Of a DNA stretch of 25,018 nucleotides, positions 10,472-19,621 are shown piece after piece. The notes below the pieces were generated by a model. That model was not told the origin of the DNA. It was given only the letters and a program-made list of their open reading frames with translations, and searched no databases. Each line of letters begins with the position of its first letter. Position 1 is the first letter of the stretch. The translations under genes and the position numbers were made by a program. The stretch is from Zygnema cylindricum (taxonomy: Eukaryota > Streptophyta > Zygnematophyceae > Zygnematales > Zygnemataceae): the NCBI GenBank assembly GCA_037447655.1, contig JBBHKE010001935.1:285683-310700 (forward strand). Direction: 5' to 3'.

Positions 10472-11210
10472 GGCTATAGGCCCACCATCTAGGGTGCCTC
10501 TATTCAATGAAGCCGACTTCATATACTGGGAAAGTATGATGACAGGAGTTCTATGTGAGAAACAGTTTTGGGGAATAGTTAGATGACGGGTGAGGCGTCC
10601 AACCAATCTTGGGAAACCTATAGGGTTTACAGGAGGTCGATTCACTAGAGATGCAGATCCATCTTCAATGGAGGAGACAAAGGAAGGGGAGGTGGTGGAC
10701 AAAGGAAAGGAGAAGGAGACGGTCACACCAATAGCAACCGGTTCGACATTCATGTCACGTATTATAAAGAACGAGGAGAATGATATCGATACCTAGGACT
10801 ACAACAATATGGAAGCTAAGCACTTCATCCTCCGCTATCTTACTGAAGGGCTTGCATCTCCCCATTTGCAGGTAGAGAGGTCAACCAATCTTTGGGTGGC
10901 TCTCATAGAGATGTACCGAAGTGGAATGAATCAGCAAAAACAGTTGGCTAATTTGAAAATTAAGGAGTATGTTTACAAAGGGGGGAAGATGTTCGATTTT
11001 TGCAATGAGCTTGCTACACTTTTCATGGAACTAGAGAGTGCTGGAAAAGTATTTAGTGAAAAAGGAAAAGGTTAACTGTTTACTGATGAAGTTACCCGAT
11101 GAGTTCGAGAACATAGTCAACCGTGTGCTGGACTTGGCAGACTCAAGGTGGATTTGGAATTCAGTGGTAGGGATGATTCTCGTTTGGGAGAATACAATTG
11201 AGATCCGAAG
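10452..11210 (+). pseudogene. gag: gag 5' part of plus-strand B-family element
   Basis: ATG at 10452 lies 20 nt inside the LTR. Translation runs MEVSELQAIGPPSRVPLFNE, then DFIYWESMMTGVLCEKQFWG, which fits the N-terminal module of copia Gag. It continues through DYNNMEAKHFILRYLTEG, LWVALIEMYRSGMNQQKQL and GGKMFDFCNELATLFMELES to NTIEIR. There are stops at about 10583 (TGA) and 10796 (TAG, replacing a Trp kept in other copies), and a frameshift near 11060. At 11210 the reading stops abruptly and minus-strand pol of another copy follows. The sequence is closest by eye to the gag at 8456-9437, sharing the NQQKQLANLKIKEYVY block, rather than to element C. Confidence 0.85.
10472..10486 (+). other. 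Primer-binding site, half-tRNA type (diverged)
   Basis: GGCTATAGGCCCACC directly follows the LTR. It differs at two places from GGTTATGGGCCCACC, the complement of the plant initiator Met tRNA anticodon stem-loop, which is perfect in element C. It also codes Gag residues A-I-G-P, with the usual Met changed to Ile. Confidence 0.65.
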
Positions 11211-11213
11211 CTT
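11208..11213. other. Inverted junction between two copia copies
   Basis: Plus-strand gag (…GAGATCCGAAG) meets minus-strand connection-region pol (its complement starts CTTTATCCATTTG) within the hexamer AAGCTT. No LTR or PBS lies between them, so this is a rearrangement end and not an insertion border. The overlap of the two parents is about two bases (AG). Confidence 0.8.
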
Positions 11214-13543
11214 TATCCATTTGAAATTTTTCAAGCATGTTCCCTATTGCTTCTTTTTGAGTCAGTCTTATAATTTTCCTTTTTCGGTCTCTCTCTACTT
11301 GAATTCCCAAAATATATTTTGCTTCTCCTATATCCTTCATTTCAAATCTCCCCTTAAGATCGGTTTTCAGTTTATTAATTTTTTCCATTGATTTACTTAA
11401 AACAAGCAAATCATCAACATAAATTGCAATAAATATAAAACCTTCCTCATCTTCGAAAACATAGATTGAGTGATATGAGCTGATCCAAATATATCCCAGA
11501 CCGGTAAGAAACTCATCAAGCTTCTTATTCCACTGTGGAGGTGCCTGTTTCAAACCATAAAGAGATTTAATCAGCCGGCATACCTTACTCTCCTCTCCTT
11601 CCTCCACAAAACCTTCGGGTTGTCGCATGAAGATCTCTTCTTCCAATTCTCAATGCAAAAAGGCAGTCTTGATGTCCATTTGGTGCACTTCCATGTCTTC
11701 CGCTGCTGCTAAACAGAGAAGTATGCGGACGGAGGGAAATCTGACCACCGGGGCAAAGGTTTCCTCGTAGTCAATTCCCTCCTTTTGTGTAAATCCCTTT
11801 GCCACTAATCTGGCCTTGTAGCGCTCGATTGTATTATCTGGGTTCAGTTTTAATTTGAAAACCCACTTACAACCGATTAGTTTTCGGTTAGGTGGACAAT
11901 CCACCCGCTCCAAAGTATCGGCTGCCATGATTGAGGCCATCTCCTCATTGATGGCTGTCTTCCACCGGTTTCTTTCTGGACAAGTCATCGCCTCTCCATA
12001 AGTTTGAGGTTCATCTTCATGAGATAGTTTAGTTACCTTGTTATTAACCTGTTTTTCTTGCAGTCTTTTGCTACTTCTCCTCCCCCCTTCAAAATCTGAG
12101 GCCGGAATAGATGGTTCTCGTGGATTCTTTGGAACAAACTCAGCTTCTCCCGTATCCTTTGATTCCGAATCAGTTTCCACCACGTCTTTCGCTTCGGGTC
12201 GAGTTGTCATTGGAGTGTCCGCAGCCGAGTCCTTTTCTGTCTGATTTGTACCTGCAAGAATGTCATCTTCTCTAAAACCTGGATAGTTAGGAAGCTCAAA
12301 GGCATCGGAATTTTTTGACTCAAATCTGATTTTTACTGACTTCGTATATTTGAAGGGATCCACACACTTTCCTTCATCCATAACTACTTGATGCTTTACT
12401 AAGATTATATCTTCCCTTTTTAGATCATAAACTCTATATCCTTTAACATCCTCATTATATCCTAATAAGTATCCCGGTTTTCCTTTAGGATCTAGCTTCC
12501 AATTGGACCGATCAGTATCTAGACTGAATACTTGACTGCCGAAAACCTTTAAGTGAGATATGACTGGTTTCCGGCCTGTCCATCTCTCATAAGGTGTTTG
12601 ATCTTTTATAGCTGAAATAAGAACTCTATTTTTGAGGTAATTAGCACAGTTCATTGCTTCTGCCCAAAACCTTTTTCCTGTCTTTTTATCTGACAACATA
12701 CTTCTAGCACTATCACTTAGTGTTCTATTTAACCTTTCAGCTACCCCATTCTGTTCCGGGTTTTGTGGAAATGTTTTTTGGTGTTGGAATCCATCATCCC
12801 TCAAAAAATCCTCCAACAGGTTAGAAGTATACTCTCCACCATTGTCACTCCTTATTCTCTTGATTGGAGTTTCATAGAGTTTTTCGCTCCACGCTTTATA
12901 TTGTCTAAAACAATCGTGAGCTTCTGACTTATTTTTCAAAAAATACACCCGGGAATACCGAGACCAATCATCAGTTATATTCATCATAAATCTCTTCCCC
13001 CCCGGTGAGGGCACTTTAGCCGGTCCCCAAATATTTGTGTGTACTAGATCTAGAATTTTTTCTCCTTTATAGGTGGCTGATTTTGGAAAGGGTAATCTGT
13101 GTGCTTTACCTTGAGCACATCCACTACAATCACTTATATCATCACTCTCACTGAACTGAATCCCTTCCACCACTCCCATCTTTTTCATCTCTTAACTTAT
13201 CTAGATTCACATGCCCAAGCCTCTTATGCCACATCATTATATCATGAACACCCGCATAATAAAGTTTCTTCGTTTCATTACTTAAAATCAGCCTAAACAT
13301 CCCATGGCTACCTTTCTCAGCAATGAAATAGACATCCTCCTCAAAACTAGCAGTAAAGACTCCTTCCCCAGTGCTAGTGAAAAAACCCTTATCATCTAAT
13401 ACAGATGTAGAGATAAGGTTTTTGTTCAGCTCCGGAATAAACAATACATCGGAGAATCTTAGTATGGATGTCTTTCCTTCTACTAACACTTTCAGATCTA
13501 CCGATCCTACAAGAGTAGTGGTGACTATCCTCCCATCCCCGTA
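11211..13543 (-). pseudogene. pol: Element C pol: integrase, RT and connection region
   Basis: This is the best preserved pol here, including a 512-codon open stretch (13188-11650). The pre-integrase region keeps MWHKRLGHVNLDKL and SDCSGCAQGKAH, with a small frameshift between them near 13190. Integrase has VHTNIWGP (first catalytic Asp now Asn), SDNGGEYTS and NGVAERLNRTLS, then GYLLGYNEDVKGYRVYDL. RT shows GCKWVFKLKLN, YKARLVAKGFTQKEG and HQMDIKTAFLH. A TGA then replaces the usual Gly before ELEEEIFMRQPEGF. SLYGLKQAPPQWNKKL and YVDD (11421-11410) follow, and the frame ends at EKFQMDKA. The rest of RNase H and the 3' LTR are lost at the inverted junction. Only a few lesions separate it from an open polyprotein. 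Confidence 0.9.
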
Positions 13544-14783
13544 CTATATCACTATGGTGTGAATCTTCCTTATCTTAGTGAACAGGTTCCTATCCTTAAA
13601 CATGTGCATGGAGGCACCTGAATCTATAAGCGAGCCCGCTTCACCTTTCAATCCACCGTCAGCACATATCTGCCTTCGTGGAATTTTGACCTCGTTTTTT
13701 GCCTCCAACTCCTCATCCAAAAGGAGCTCATCGTCCTCGTCCTCGGATTCCGCCTCATGTACCTGTGTTACAAGGGCCTTTTTCTTTCCTCTCGGGGTAC
13801 CACCGGTCTGCCCCTCCTTTAACCGAAGCTCGGTTAACTTAGTGCACTCTGCCATATAGTGCCCCGGTTACTTACAAAAATGACATAAACCTTTGGGAGC
13901 CCTTCGTTCGAACTCGTCGGCCTGTTTTTTCTGCTCCCTACCCCCATAGTTTCCGACCGGTTTTCGGGAATCCTTGTTCCTCCAATCAGTCGCCATTGCC
14001 AAGGCTTGGCCACTCTTTCCTCCCCTTCGGATCTCAATTGTATTCTCTTGAACGAGAATCATCCCTACCACTGAGTTCCATATCCACCTTGAGTCCGGCA
14101 AGTCCTGCACACGGTTGACTATGTTCTCGAACTCATCAGGTAACTTCATCAGTAAACTGTTAACCTTTTCTTTTTCACTTAAATCTTTTCCTGCACTCTC
14201 TAGCTCCATGAAGAGTGTAGCAAGCTCATTGCAAAAATCCAACATATTTCCCCCTTTGTATACATACTCCTTAACTTTTCTGATCAGCCAATTGTTGTTA
14301 CTTAATCGTACCACTTCGGTACATCTCTATGAGAGCCATCCAAAGATCGGATGCCGTTTCTACCTGCAAATGAGGACATGCAAGTTCTTGAGTGAGATGG
14401 CGTAGGATGAAGTGCTTTGCCGCCATATTGTTAAAGTCCCAGGTTTCAGTATCATTCTCCTCGTTCCTCGGAAAAAGTGAAATGAATGCCGAACCAGTTG
14501 CTATTAGTGTGGTCGTCTCCTTCTCCTTTCCTTTGTCCACCACCTCTCCTTCTTTTGTTTCCTCCGTTGAAGGTGGATCCTCTTTCCTGATGAATCTGCT
14601 TCCTCCAAACCCTAGAGGAATTCCAAGACTTGATGGACGCCCCAACCGTCCACTCACTATCCCCCAAAACCTTTTTTCGCATAGAGCTCCTATCATGATA
14701 CTTTCCCATTATATGAATCCAGTTCCATTAAAGATTGGTACCCTAGAGGGTGGGCCCATAACCTGAAACTCTGAGACCTCCAT
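13544..14783 (-). pseudogene. gag: Element C gag with zinc knuckle, and protease start
   Basis: ATG at 14783 lies 20 nt inside the LTR. Gag opens MEVSEFQVMGPPSRVPIFNG. A stop replaces an aromatic residue before WES, then come CEKRFWGIVSG and the Gag core (AAKHFILRHLTQELACPHLQ). A frameshift follows near 14300, then KLPDEFENIVNRVQDLPDSR and RRGGKSGQALA. The CCHC box at 13885-13844 is interrupted by TAA at 13870-13868 (CHFCK, stop, PGHYMAEC). Next is an acidic linker (SEDEDDELLLDEELEAK) and the aspartic protease motif LIDSGASMHM, with DSGAS at 13624-13610 intact. It matches the usual copia order of Gag core, zinc knuckle and protease. Confidence 0.9.
14749..14763 (-). other. Primer-binding site, initiator tRNA-Met anticodon half
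   Basis: GGTTATGGGCCCACC directly adjoins the LTR end. It is the perfect reverse complement of GGTGGGCCCATAACC, the anticodon stem-loop of the plant initiator Met tRNA (recalled sequence). Copia of Drosophila and yeast Ty5 prime from this tRNA region, whereas most plant copia elements use the tRNA 3' end (TGGTATCAGAGC). The site also encodes Gag V-M-G-P. Confidence 0.8.
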
Positions 14784-15818
14784 AAGTCTTCAGAGTGGAC
14801 AGCTTCCAAGAAGCCTCTAGGATAATCCTGACCCCTTTGTGTTTCAGCAAGAATAACTGCCACCCTGGCGGACAAACACTCCGACCACCTGCACTATTGT
14901 GAAGGCAAGACTCCCCTTAGTCGATAGCAAAAAGAATCTCTGAATTTGCTCCCCTGAGCAGTAAGTTATGGGGGGTCAAAGTCGACCTTTTGTACAGAAG
15001 CTCTCTGGGAGAGAGGGTCCTATCTCCTAATTTTTCTAAGTCCTATCTCTCTCACATACTCTATCTACTGATGTACGGAACCAATCAGAATATAGTTTTG
15101 TACGCAAAAGTACAGCTGCCGGTGTACTTTATGTACGGACATTGTACGACATGCCCTAAATGTCGACACATGTCATATCCGGATTCGGTGCCATAATCTC
15201 CGGAGATTCCACGATCCAATGTAATTACCCCACGCGTCATCCGATGTGGCGATGGCCACAAGCTGCCGAAATCTTCTTCCGCGATCTCGGCGCTTAATTC
15301 CGGCCGTCCGATTAGAATCGAATTTAATCGTAGCCGTAATAAATACGTGCGCGGTATTCGTTTCACTTAAGAAATAAATGCGCAGTATTGATTTCTTTCT
15401 CGTACCGTATTCCGTACTTATACATTACCGGATCTATGTATACCGTAAACAATTACAGTTATATGATTTATCCTATGTTTACATGTTTAAGTAATTATCA
15501 AGCTATATACTATGTAATGTTACATCTAGAGTTAGTTTAAGGCTACCCGCTAGCGGATGTCTGCCGCCAGGTAGGTACAAGGATCAATTCCTGTCGCCGG
15601 CACATTCCTTTTAAATAAATAAGCCCTACCTAATATAAATTTCCCGTAAACCTCTGGATAGCCTAGGTAGCCATGGCTCTAGCTCCCTCTTCAATTTCTC
15701 AGTGACTGCGACAAGTTTGAGAGTTTCGAGAGAGAAGTTAGAGGTAGACTGCCTCGGCTTCTTTCTATATTTCTATTTAGACCTAGAAAATACTTAAAAT
15801 GTACCATTAATTTCTACA
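14764..15818 (-). repeat. 5' LTR of element C
   Basis: On the minus strand it starts TGTAGAAATT and ends GAGTTTCA (about 1055 bp). PBS and gag follow, so it is a 5' LTR. It adjoins a 150 bp piece of another family LTR (E1), which suggests that C landed in E1's LTR. The antisense tRNA-like segment is at 15530-15602. A CCAAT-like ATTGG lies just upstream of the purine-rich AGAGAGATAGGAC block that all family LTRs share. Confidence 0.75.
15530..15602 (+). repeat. tRNA-like segment in LTR C (antisense)
   Basis: GTTTAAGGCTACCCGCTAGC followed by AGGATCAATTCCTG is the eroded counterpart of the A-box/B-box-like pair in the other LTRs. It is weaker than in B, D or E2. Confidence 0.35.
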
Positions 15819-16436
15819 CATAGGTGGCCATGGCTCAATCTTCCTCTCCAACCTTCAGTGAGTGGGACAAGTGTGGGAGTTGGAGAGAAGAGTTAGAGGC
15901 AAACTCCCTCTGCTTCTTTTCTGCATTTTACAAAACCTAAAAAATACTAAAATAAGCTTTAATTTCTACACTCCCCTAATTTTCTAGTCACTCTTTATTT
16001 TAATACCACACTTCTCCTGGCATAAAATTAGTTTAGGGGAAGGCACAAGTTTGGTCATCATATTTGTTACCATTTCACAATCAGGTTATACTCCAAACTG
16101 ATTATCTTGTTTTTTATTTGTTGTAGTCATCATAAATCTCTTCCCCCCCGTGTGATGGCACTATGGCTGGCCCCCAAATATCTATGTGTACCCAATCTAG
16201 AATCTTTTCTCCCTTATAGGTGCCAGTTTTTAGGGAAGGGTAACTTGTGTGCTTTACCTTGAGCACATCCACTACAATCACTTAGATTCTCACTCTCACC
16301 GAACTAAATTCCTTCCACTACTCCCATCTTTTTCATCTCTCTCCTTATCATGTGGCTCAAAACCGTTTGTTATTAGTCTCGGGTGTTTGTGTATGATGTG
16401 TAATAAGGCATAGAGGAATCCTCTCGAGCATGTTTC
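15819..16436 (-). mobile_element. E1: internally deleted B-family derivative, copy 1
   Basis: Minus-strand order: about 90 bp of unrecognised sequence (16436-16345), a pre-integrase/integrase start piece (DEKDGSSG…, WGPAIVPSHGG, 16343 to about 16125), an abrupt join to the RNase H C-terminus (KNKIISLEY, 16124-15986), polypurine tract (15985-15971), and 150 bp of LTR start (15970-15821). All RT and most IN and RNase H are deleted. One base is lost in the RNase H tail relative to E2. The block is nearly identical to E2 (18837-19621), including the deletion join. Its LTR is cut by LTR C, and its left coding end abuts D at 16436/16437. Confidence 0.75.
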
Positions 16437-17786
16437 CTTGACTACGAGGAAACCTTTGCCCTGGTCGTCAGATTTCCCTCGGTCCGCATACTTCTCAGTC
16501 TGGCAGCAGAGAAAGACATGGAGGTGTACCAGATGGACATCAAGACAGCCTTTTTGCATGGAAAATTGGAAGAGGAGATCTTCATACGACAACCCGAAGT
16601 ATTTGTGGAGGAAGGAGAGGAGAGTAAGGTATGCCAGCTGATTAAATCTCTTTATGGTTTGAAACAGGCGCCTCGACAGTGGAATAAGAAGCTTGATGAG
16701 TTTTTTACCGGTCTGGGATATATCCTGATCAGCTCAGATCACTCAATCTATATTCTTGAAGATGATGAAGGTGTTATATTTATTGCAATTTATGTTGATG
16801 ATTTGTTTGTTTTAAGTAAATCGATGGAATAAAATTAATAAACTGAAAACCGATATTAAGGGGAGATTTGAAATGAAGGATATGGGGGAAGCAAAATATG
16901 TTTTGGGAATTCAAGTAGAAAGAGACCGAAAAAGAAAGATTATAAGATTGACTCATAAGGAAGCAATAAGAAACATGCTTGAAAAATTTTAGATAGATAA
17001 AGCTAATAGTTGTACAACTCCAATGGAGTTGAAGAAGGGAAGTTAGGGGAGTGAGGAAGAAGGAGTTATAGTCTTAGACGAGGAATTATCTCCTGAAGAA
17101 TAGAAGTTCATGCAGACTATTCCTTACAGGCAAGTAGTGGGAAGTCTAATCTATTTTATGAATTGTACCCGGCCGCATTTAGCTGCAGCTGTAGGAGTGA
17201 TGAGTAGAATTCTAAATGCTCCCACTAAGAGGGATTGGGAGGCAGCTAAGAGAGTCCTTAGATATTTGATAGGAACTAGGGATCTATGGTTGCATTGTGG
17301 TGGGGAGAATACTGACTTCGCTACTTGGAGTGATGTCAGTTATGGTGATGCTCCAATGAGGAGATGTACTTCTGGATATGTATTATATGTGGGTGATGGG
17401 GCTTGCTGTTGGAGTAGCAAACAGCAAAAGGTTATTGCTTAGTCTACCATGGAGGCTGAGTATATGGCCTCTTGCTCTGCTGTAAAAGAATTGATGTGGG
17501 TCAAGTCTTTGCTTGGTGAGCTTGGTTACCTTAAGAGTGGTGTGCATAAATTTTTTGTGATAATCAAGCAGCAATCGCTATTTCTGCCAATCCTAAACAT
17601 CATTTTAAAGCCAAACACATGGACATTAGACTGAGCTTTGTTAGAGAGAAAGTAGAAAACAAAATAATCAGTTTAGAGTACCGACCAGATAGCGAGATGG
17701 TAGCAAATATGATAACCAAACCTGTGCCTTCCCCTAAGCTAATTTTCTGCAAAGAGAAGTGTGGTCTAAAATTAAAAAATGACTAG
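16437..17786 (+). pseudogene. pol: Element D: RT to RNase H fragment
   Basis: It starts inside RT at DYEETFALVVRFPSVRI with no upstream part. Then follow VYQMDIKTAFLHGKLEEEIF, SLYGLKQAPRQWNKKLDEFF and YVDD (16791-16802) in an open frame to 16832, where a frameshift occurs. The connection region (KGRFEMKDMGEAKYVLGIQV) has stops. RNase H is open at 17110-17442: PYRQVVGSLIYFMNCTRP, TWSDVSYGDAP and WSSKQQKVIA, a TAG, then STMEAEYMASCS and WVKSLLGELGY. A frameshift precedes the last Asp motif. The C-terminus MITKPVPSPKLIFCKEKCG ends at TAG 17784-17786. It runs opposite to its neighbours E1 and E2. RT and RNase H catalytic motifs survive, but the fragment lacks gag, PR and IN. Confidence 0.88.
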
Positions 17787-17801
17787 AAAATAAGGGGAGG
17801 G
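17787..17801 (+). other. Polypurine tract of element D
   Basis: AAAATAAGGGGAGGG lies between the pol stop and the LTR. Together with B, E1 and E2 it defines the family tract A4TNAGGGGAG. Confidence 0.65.
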
Positions 17802-18035
17802 TATAAATTGATGGTCCTTTTTTAAGTAGTTTCTAGGTCTAAATAGAAATACAGAAAGAAGCTGAGGCAGTCTATCTCTAATTTTTCTCTCCAACTCCCA
17901 CACTTGTCACAGTCACTTAGAAGTTGGAGAGGAAGCTAGAGCCATGGCTACCTTGGCTATCCTGAGGTTTACGGGAAATAGTTAGTTGATTTATTGAATG
18001 GTAGTTTAGTAGTTTATTTACTAAAAGAATAGTGA

Positions 18036-18112
18036 TGGAACCACGATTTGATCCTGGAACCTGCCGGACGTCAGGCTACCGGTAGCCGGTAACCTTATCC
18101 GTTAGGTCTAGA
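18036..18112 (-). repeat. tRNA-like segment in LTR D (antisense)
   Basis: The minus strand has CCTAACGGATAAGG, then after about 35 bases GGATCAAATCG, resembling pol III A and B boxes. It is one of the two clearest copies. Confidence 0.45.
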
Positions 18113-18254
18113 GCTAATGATACATGATGTAGGATTTGATATTTATTTATACATTATTCCGTAGGATATTTCATTTAACGGAACTGCTTATGGTATACAT
18201 AGAGTCAATTATGTAGAAGTACGGATTACGGTACGGATAAAAAACAAGTACCGC

Positions 18255-18283
18255 GCATTTGTTTCTTTAAACGAAACAAATGC
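18255..18283. repeat. Conserved hairpin in LTR D
   Basis: GCATTTGTTTC / GAAACAAATGC forms a perfect 11 bp stem around a 7-base loop. It is shared with LTR B at the same relative place. Confidence 0.75.
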
Positions 18284-18836
18284 CGTGCAAGTATTTATGA
18301 CGGCTCCGATTGAAATCTGCATTCAATCGGACAGCCGAGAAGAAAGCCGAGATCGCAGAAGAGATTCTCGGCGGTTTGTGGTCATTACCACATCGGATGT
18401 CACGTGGCGAAATTGCGTTGGATCCCGACATCTCCGGGAATTACGGGATCGAATCTCGATATGATATGTGTTGACTTTTAGACCATGTTGTACAATATCC
18501 GACAAAAATTACACCAGCAGTTATACTTTTGTGTACGGAAGTGTAATATGATTGGCTCCGTACGTTAGTAGATAGAGGTTGTGAGAGAGATAGGACTTAG
18601 AAAAAATTGGTAGATAGGACACTCTCTCCAAAAGAGCTTCTGTACCAAAGGTCAACTTTGACCCTCCATAACTTACTGCTCAAGGGAGCAAATTCAGAGA
18701 TTTATTTTGCTATTGACTCAAGGGAGTCTTGCCTTCACAAGGGTGAAGGTGGTCACAGTTTTTGTTCGCCAAGGTGGGAGTTATTCTTGCTGAAATACGA
18801 AGGAGTCAAGGTTTTCTTAGAGGCTTCTTGGAAGCT

Positions 18837-19621
18837 AAATATCAAACTCTATATCGTATATCCTTAATCCTAGTCTTATCGGCTAAGGCTACTGGCTACT
18901 GGCGGCTTTGACGGAGGGCAGGTACGAAGTTCTAATCTCGGGTGCGTTAATAACTATTTTGGTAAATCTACCAATCTAATGTATGTCCTTGTTTGAATAG
19001 CATAGGCGGCCATGGCTTAATCTTCCTCTCCAACGTTCAATGAGTGCGACAAGTGTGGGAGTTGGAGAGAAGAGTTAGAGGCAGACTGCCTCTGCTTTTT
19101 TTCTGCATTTTACAAAACTTAAAAAATACTAAAATAAGTTTGAATTTCTACACTCCCTTTATTTTCTAGTAACTCTTTATTTTAATACCACACTTCTCCT
19201 GGCATAAAATTAGTTTAGGGGAAGGCACAAGTTTGGTCATCATATTTGTTACCATTTCACAATCGGGTTTATACTCCAAACTGATTATCTTGTTTTTTAC
19301 TTGTTGTAGTCATCATAAATCTCTTCCCCCCCGTGTGATGGCACTATGGCTGGCCCCCAAATATCTGTGTGTACCCAATCTAGAATCTTTTCTCCCTTAT
19401 AGGTGCCAGTTTTTAGGGAAGGGTAACTTGTGTGCTTTACCTTGAGCACATCCACTACAATCACTTAGATTCTCACTCTCACCGAACTAAATTCCTTCCA
19501 CTACTCCCATCTTTTTCATCTCTCTCCTTATCATGTGGCTCAAAACCGTTTGTTATTAGTCTCGGGTTTTCGTGTATGATGTGTAATAAAGCATAGAGGA
19601 ATCCTCTCGAGCATGTTTCCC
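18837..19621 (-). mobile_element. E2: internally deleted B-family derivative, copy 2
   Basis: Same build as E1: an unrecognised ~95 bp end (19621-19526), a pre-integrase/integrase piece with VHTDIWGP (first catalytic Asp kept, unlike B and C), a join at about 19305 to the RNase H tail (ISLEYKPDCEMVTNMMTK, LVPSPKLILCQEKCG), polypurine tract 19166-19153, and LTR start 19152 down to 18837 (316 bp). The RNase H tail is in frame here. The LTR part includes the antisense tRNA-like segment at 18866-18948. It meets the end of LTR D tail to tail at 18836/18837. It cannot code for any enzyme, so any past movement needed help from other copies. Confidence 0.75.
18866..18948 (+). repeat. tRNA-like segment in LTR E2 (antisense)
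   Basis: TCGGCTAAGGCTACTGGCTA is followed by CGAAGTTCTAATCTCGGGTG. This is the fifth family copy, again opposite to the LTR. Confidence 0.4.

Larger units (their letters stand above)
17802..18836 (+). repeat. 3' LTR of element D, end truncated
   Basis: It begins TATAAATTGATGG, a damaged form of TGTAGAAATTGATGG, and follows the other B-family LTRs to GGCTTCTTGGAAGCT. About 35 bp before the expected LTR end (including the gag start) it switches to the inverted LTR of E2. A hairpin with an 11 bp perfect stem (GCATTTGTTTC, loop TTTAAAC, 18255-18283) and the antisense tRNA-like segment (18036-18112) are present. An ACGT core, TCACGTGGC, lies at 18399-18407. Confidence 0.75.

Noticed and set aside
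11038-11391. 117-codon plus-strand frame running through the 11210 junction
   Set aside because: Its first third is real Gag; the rest is the antisense of pol after the inverted join, so it is not a genuine fusion protein.
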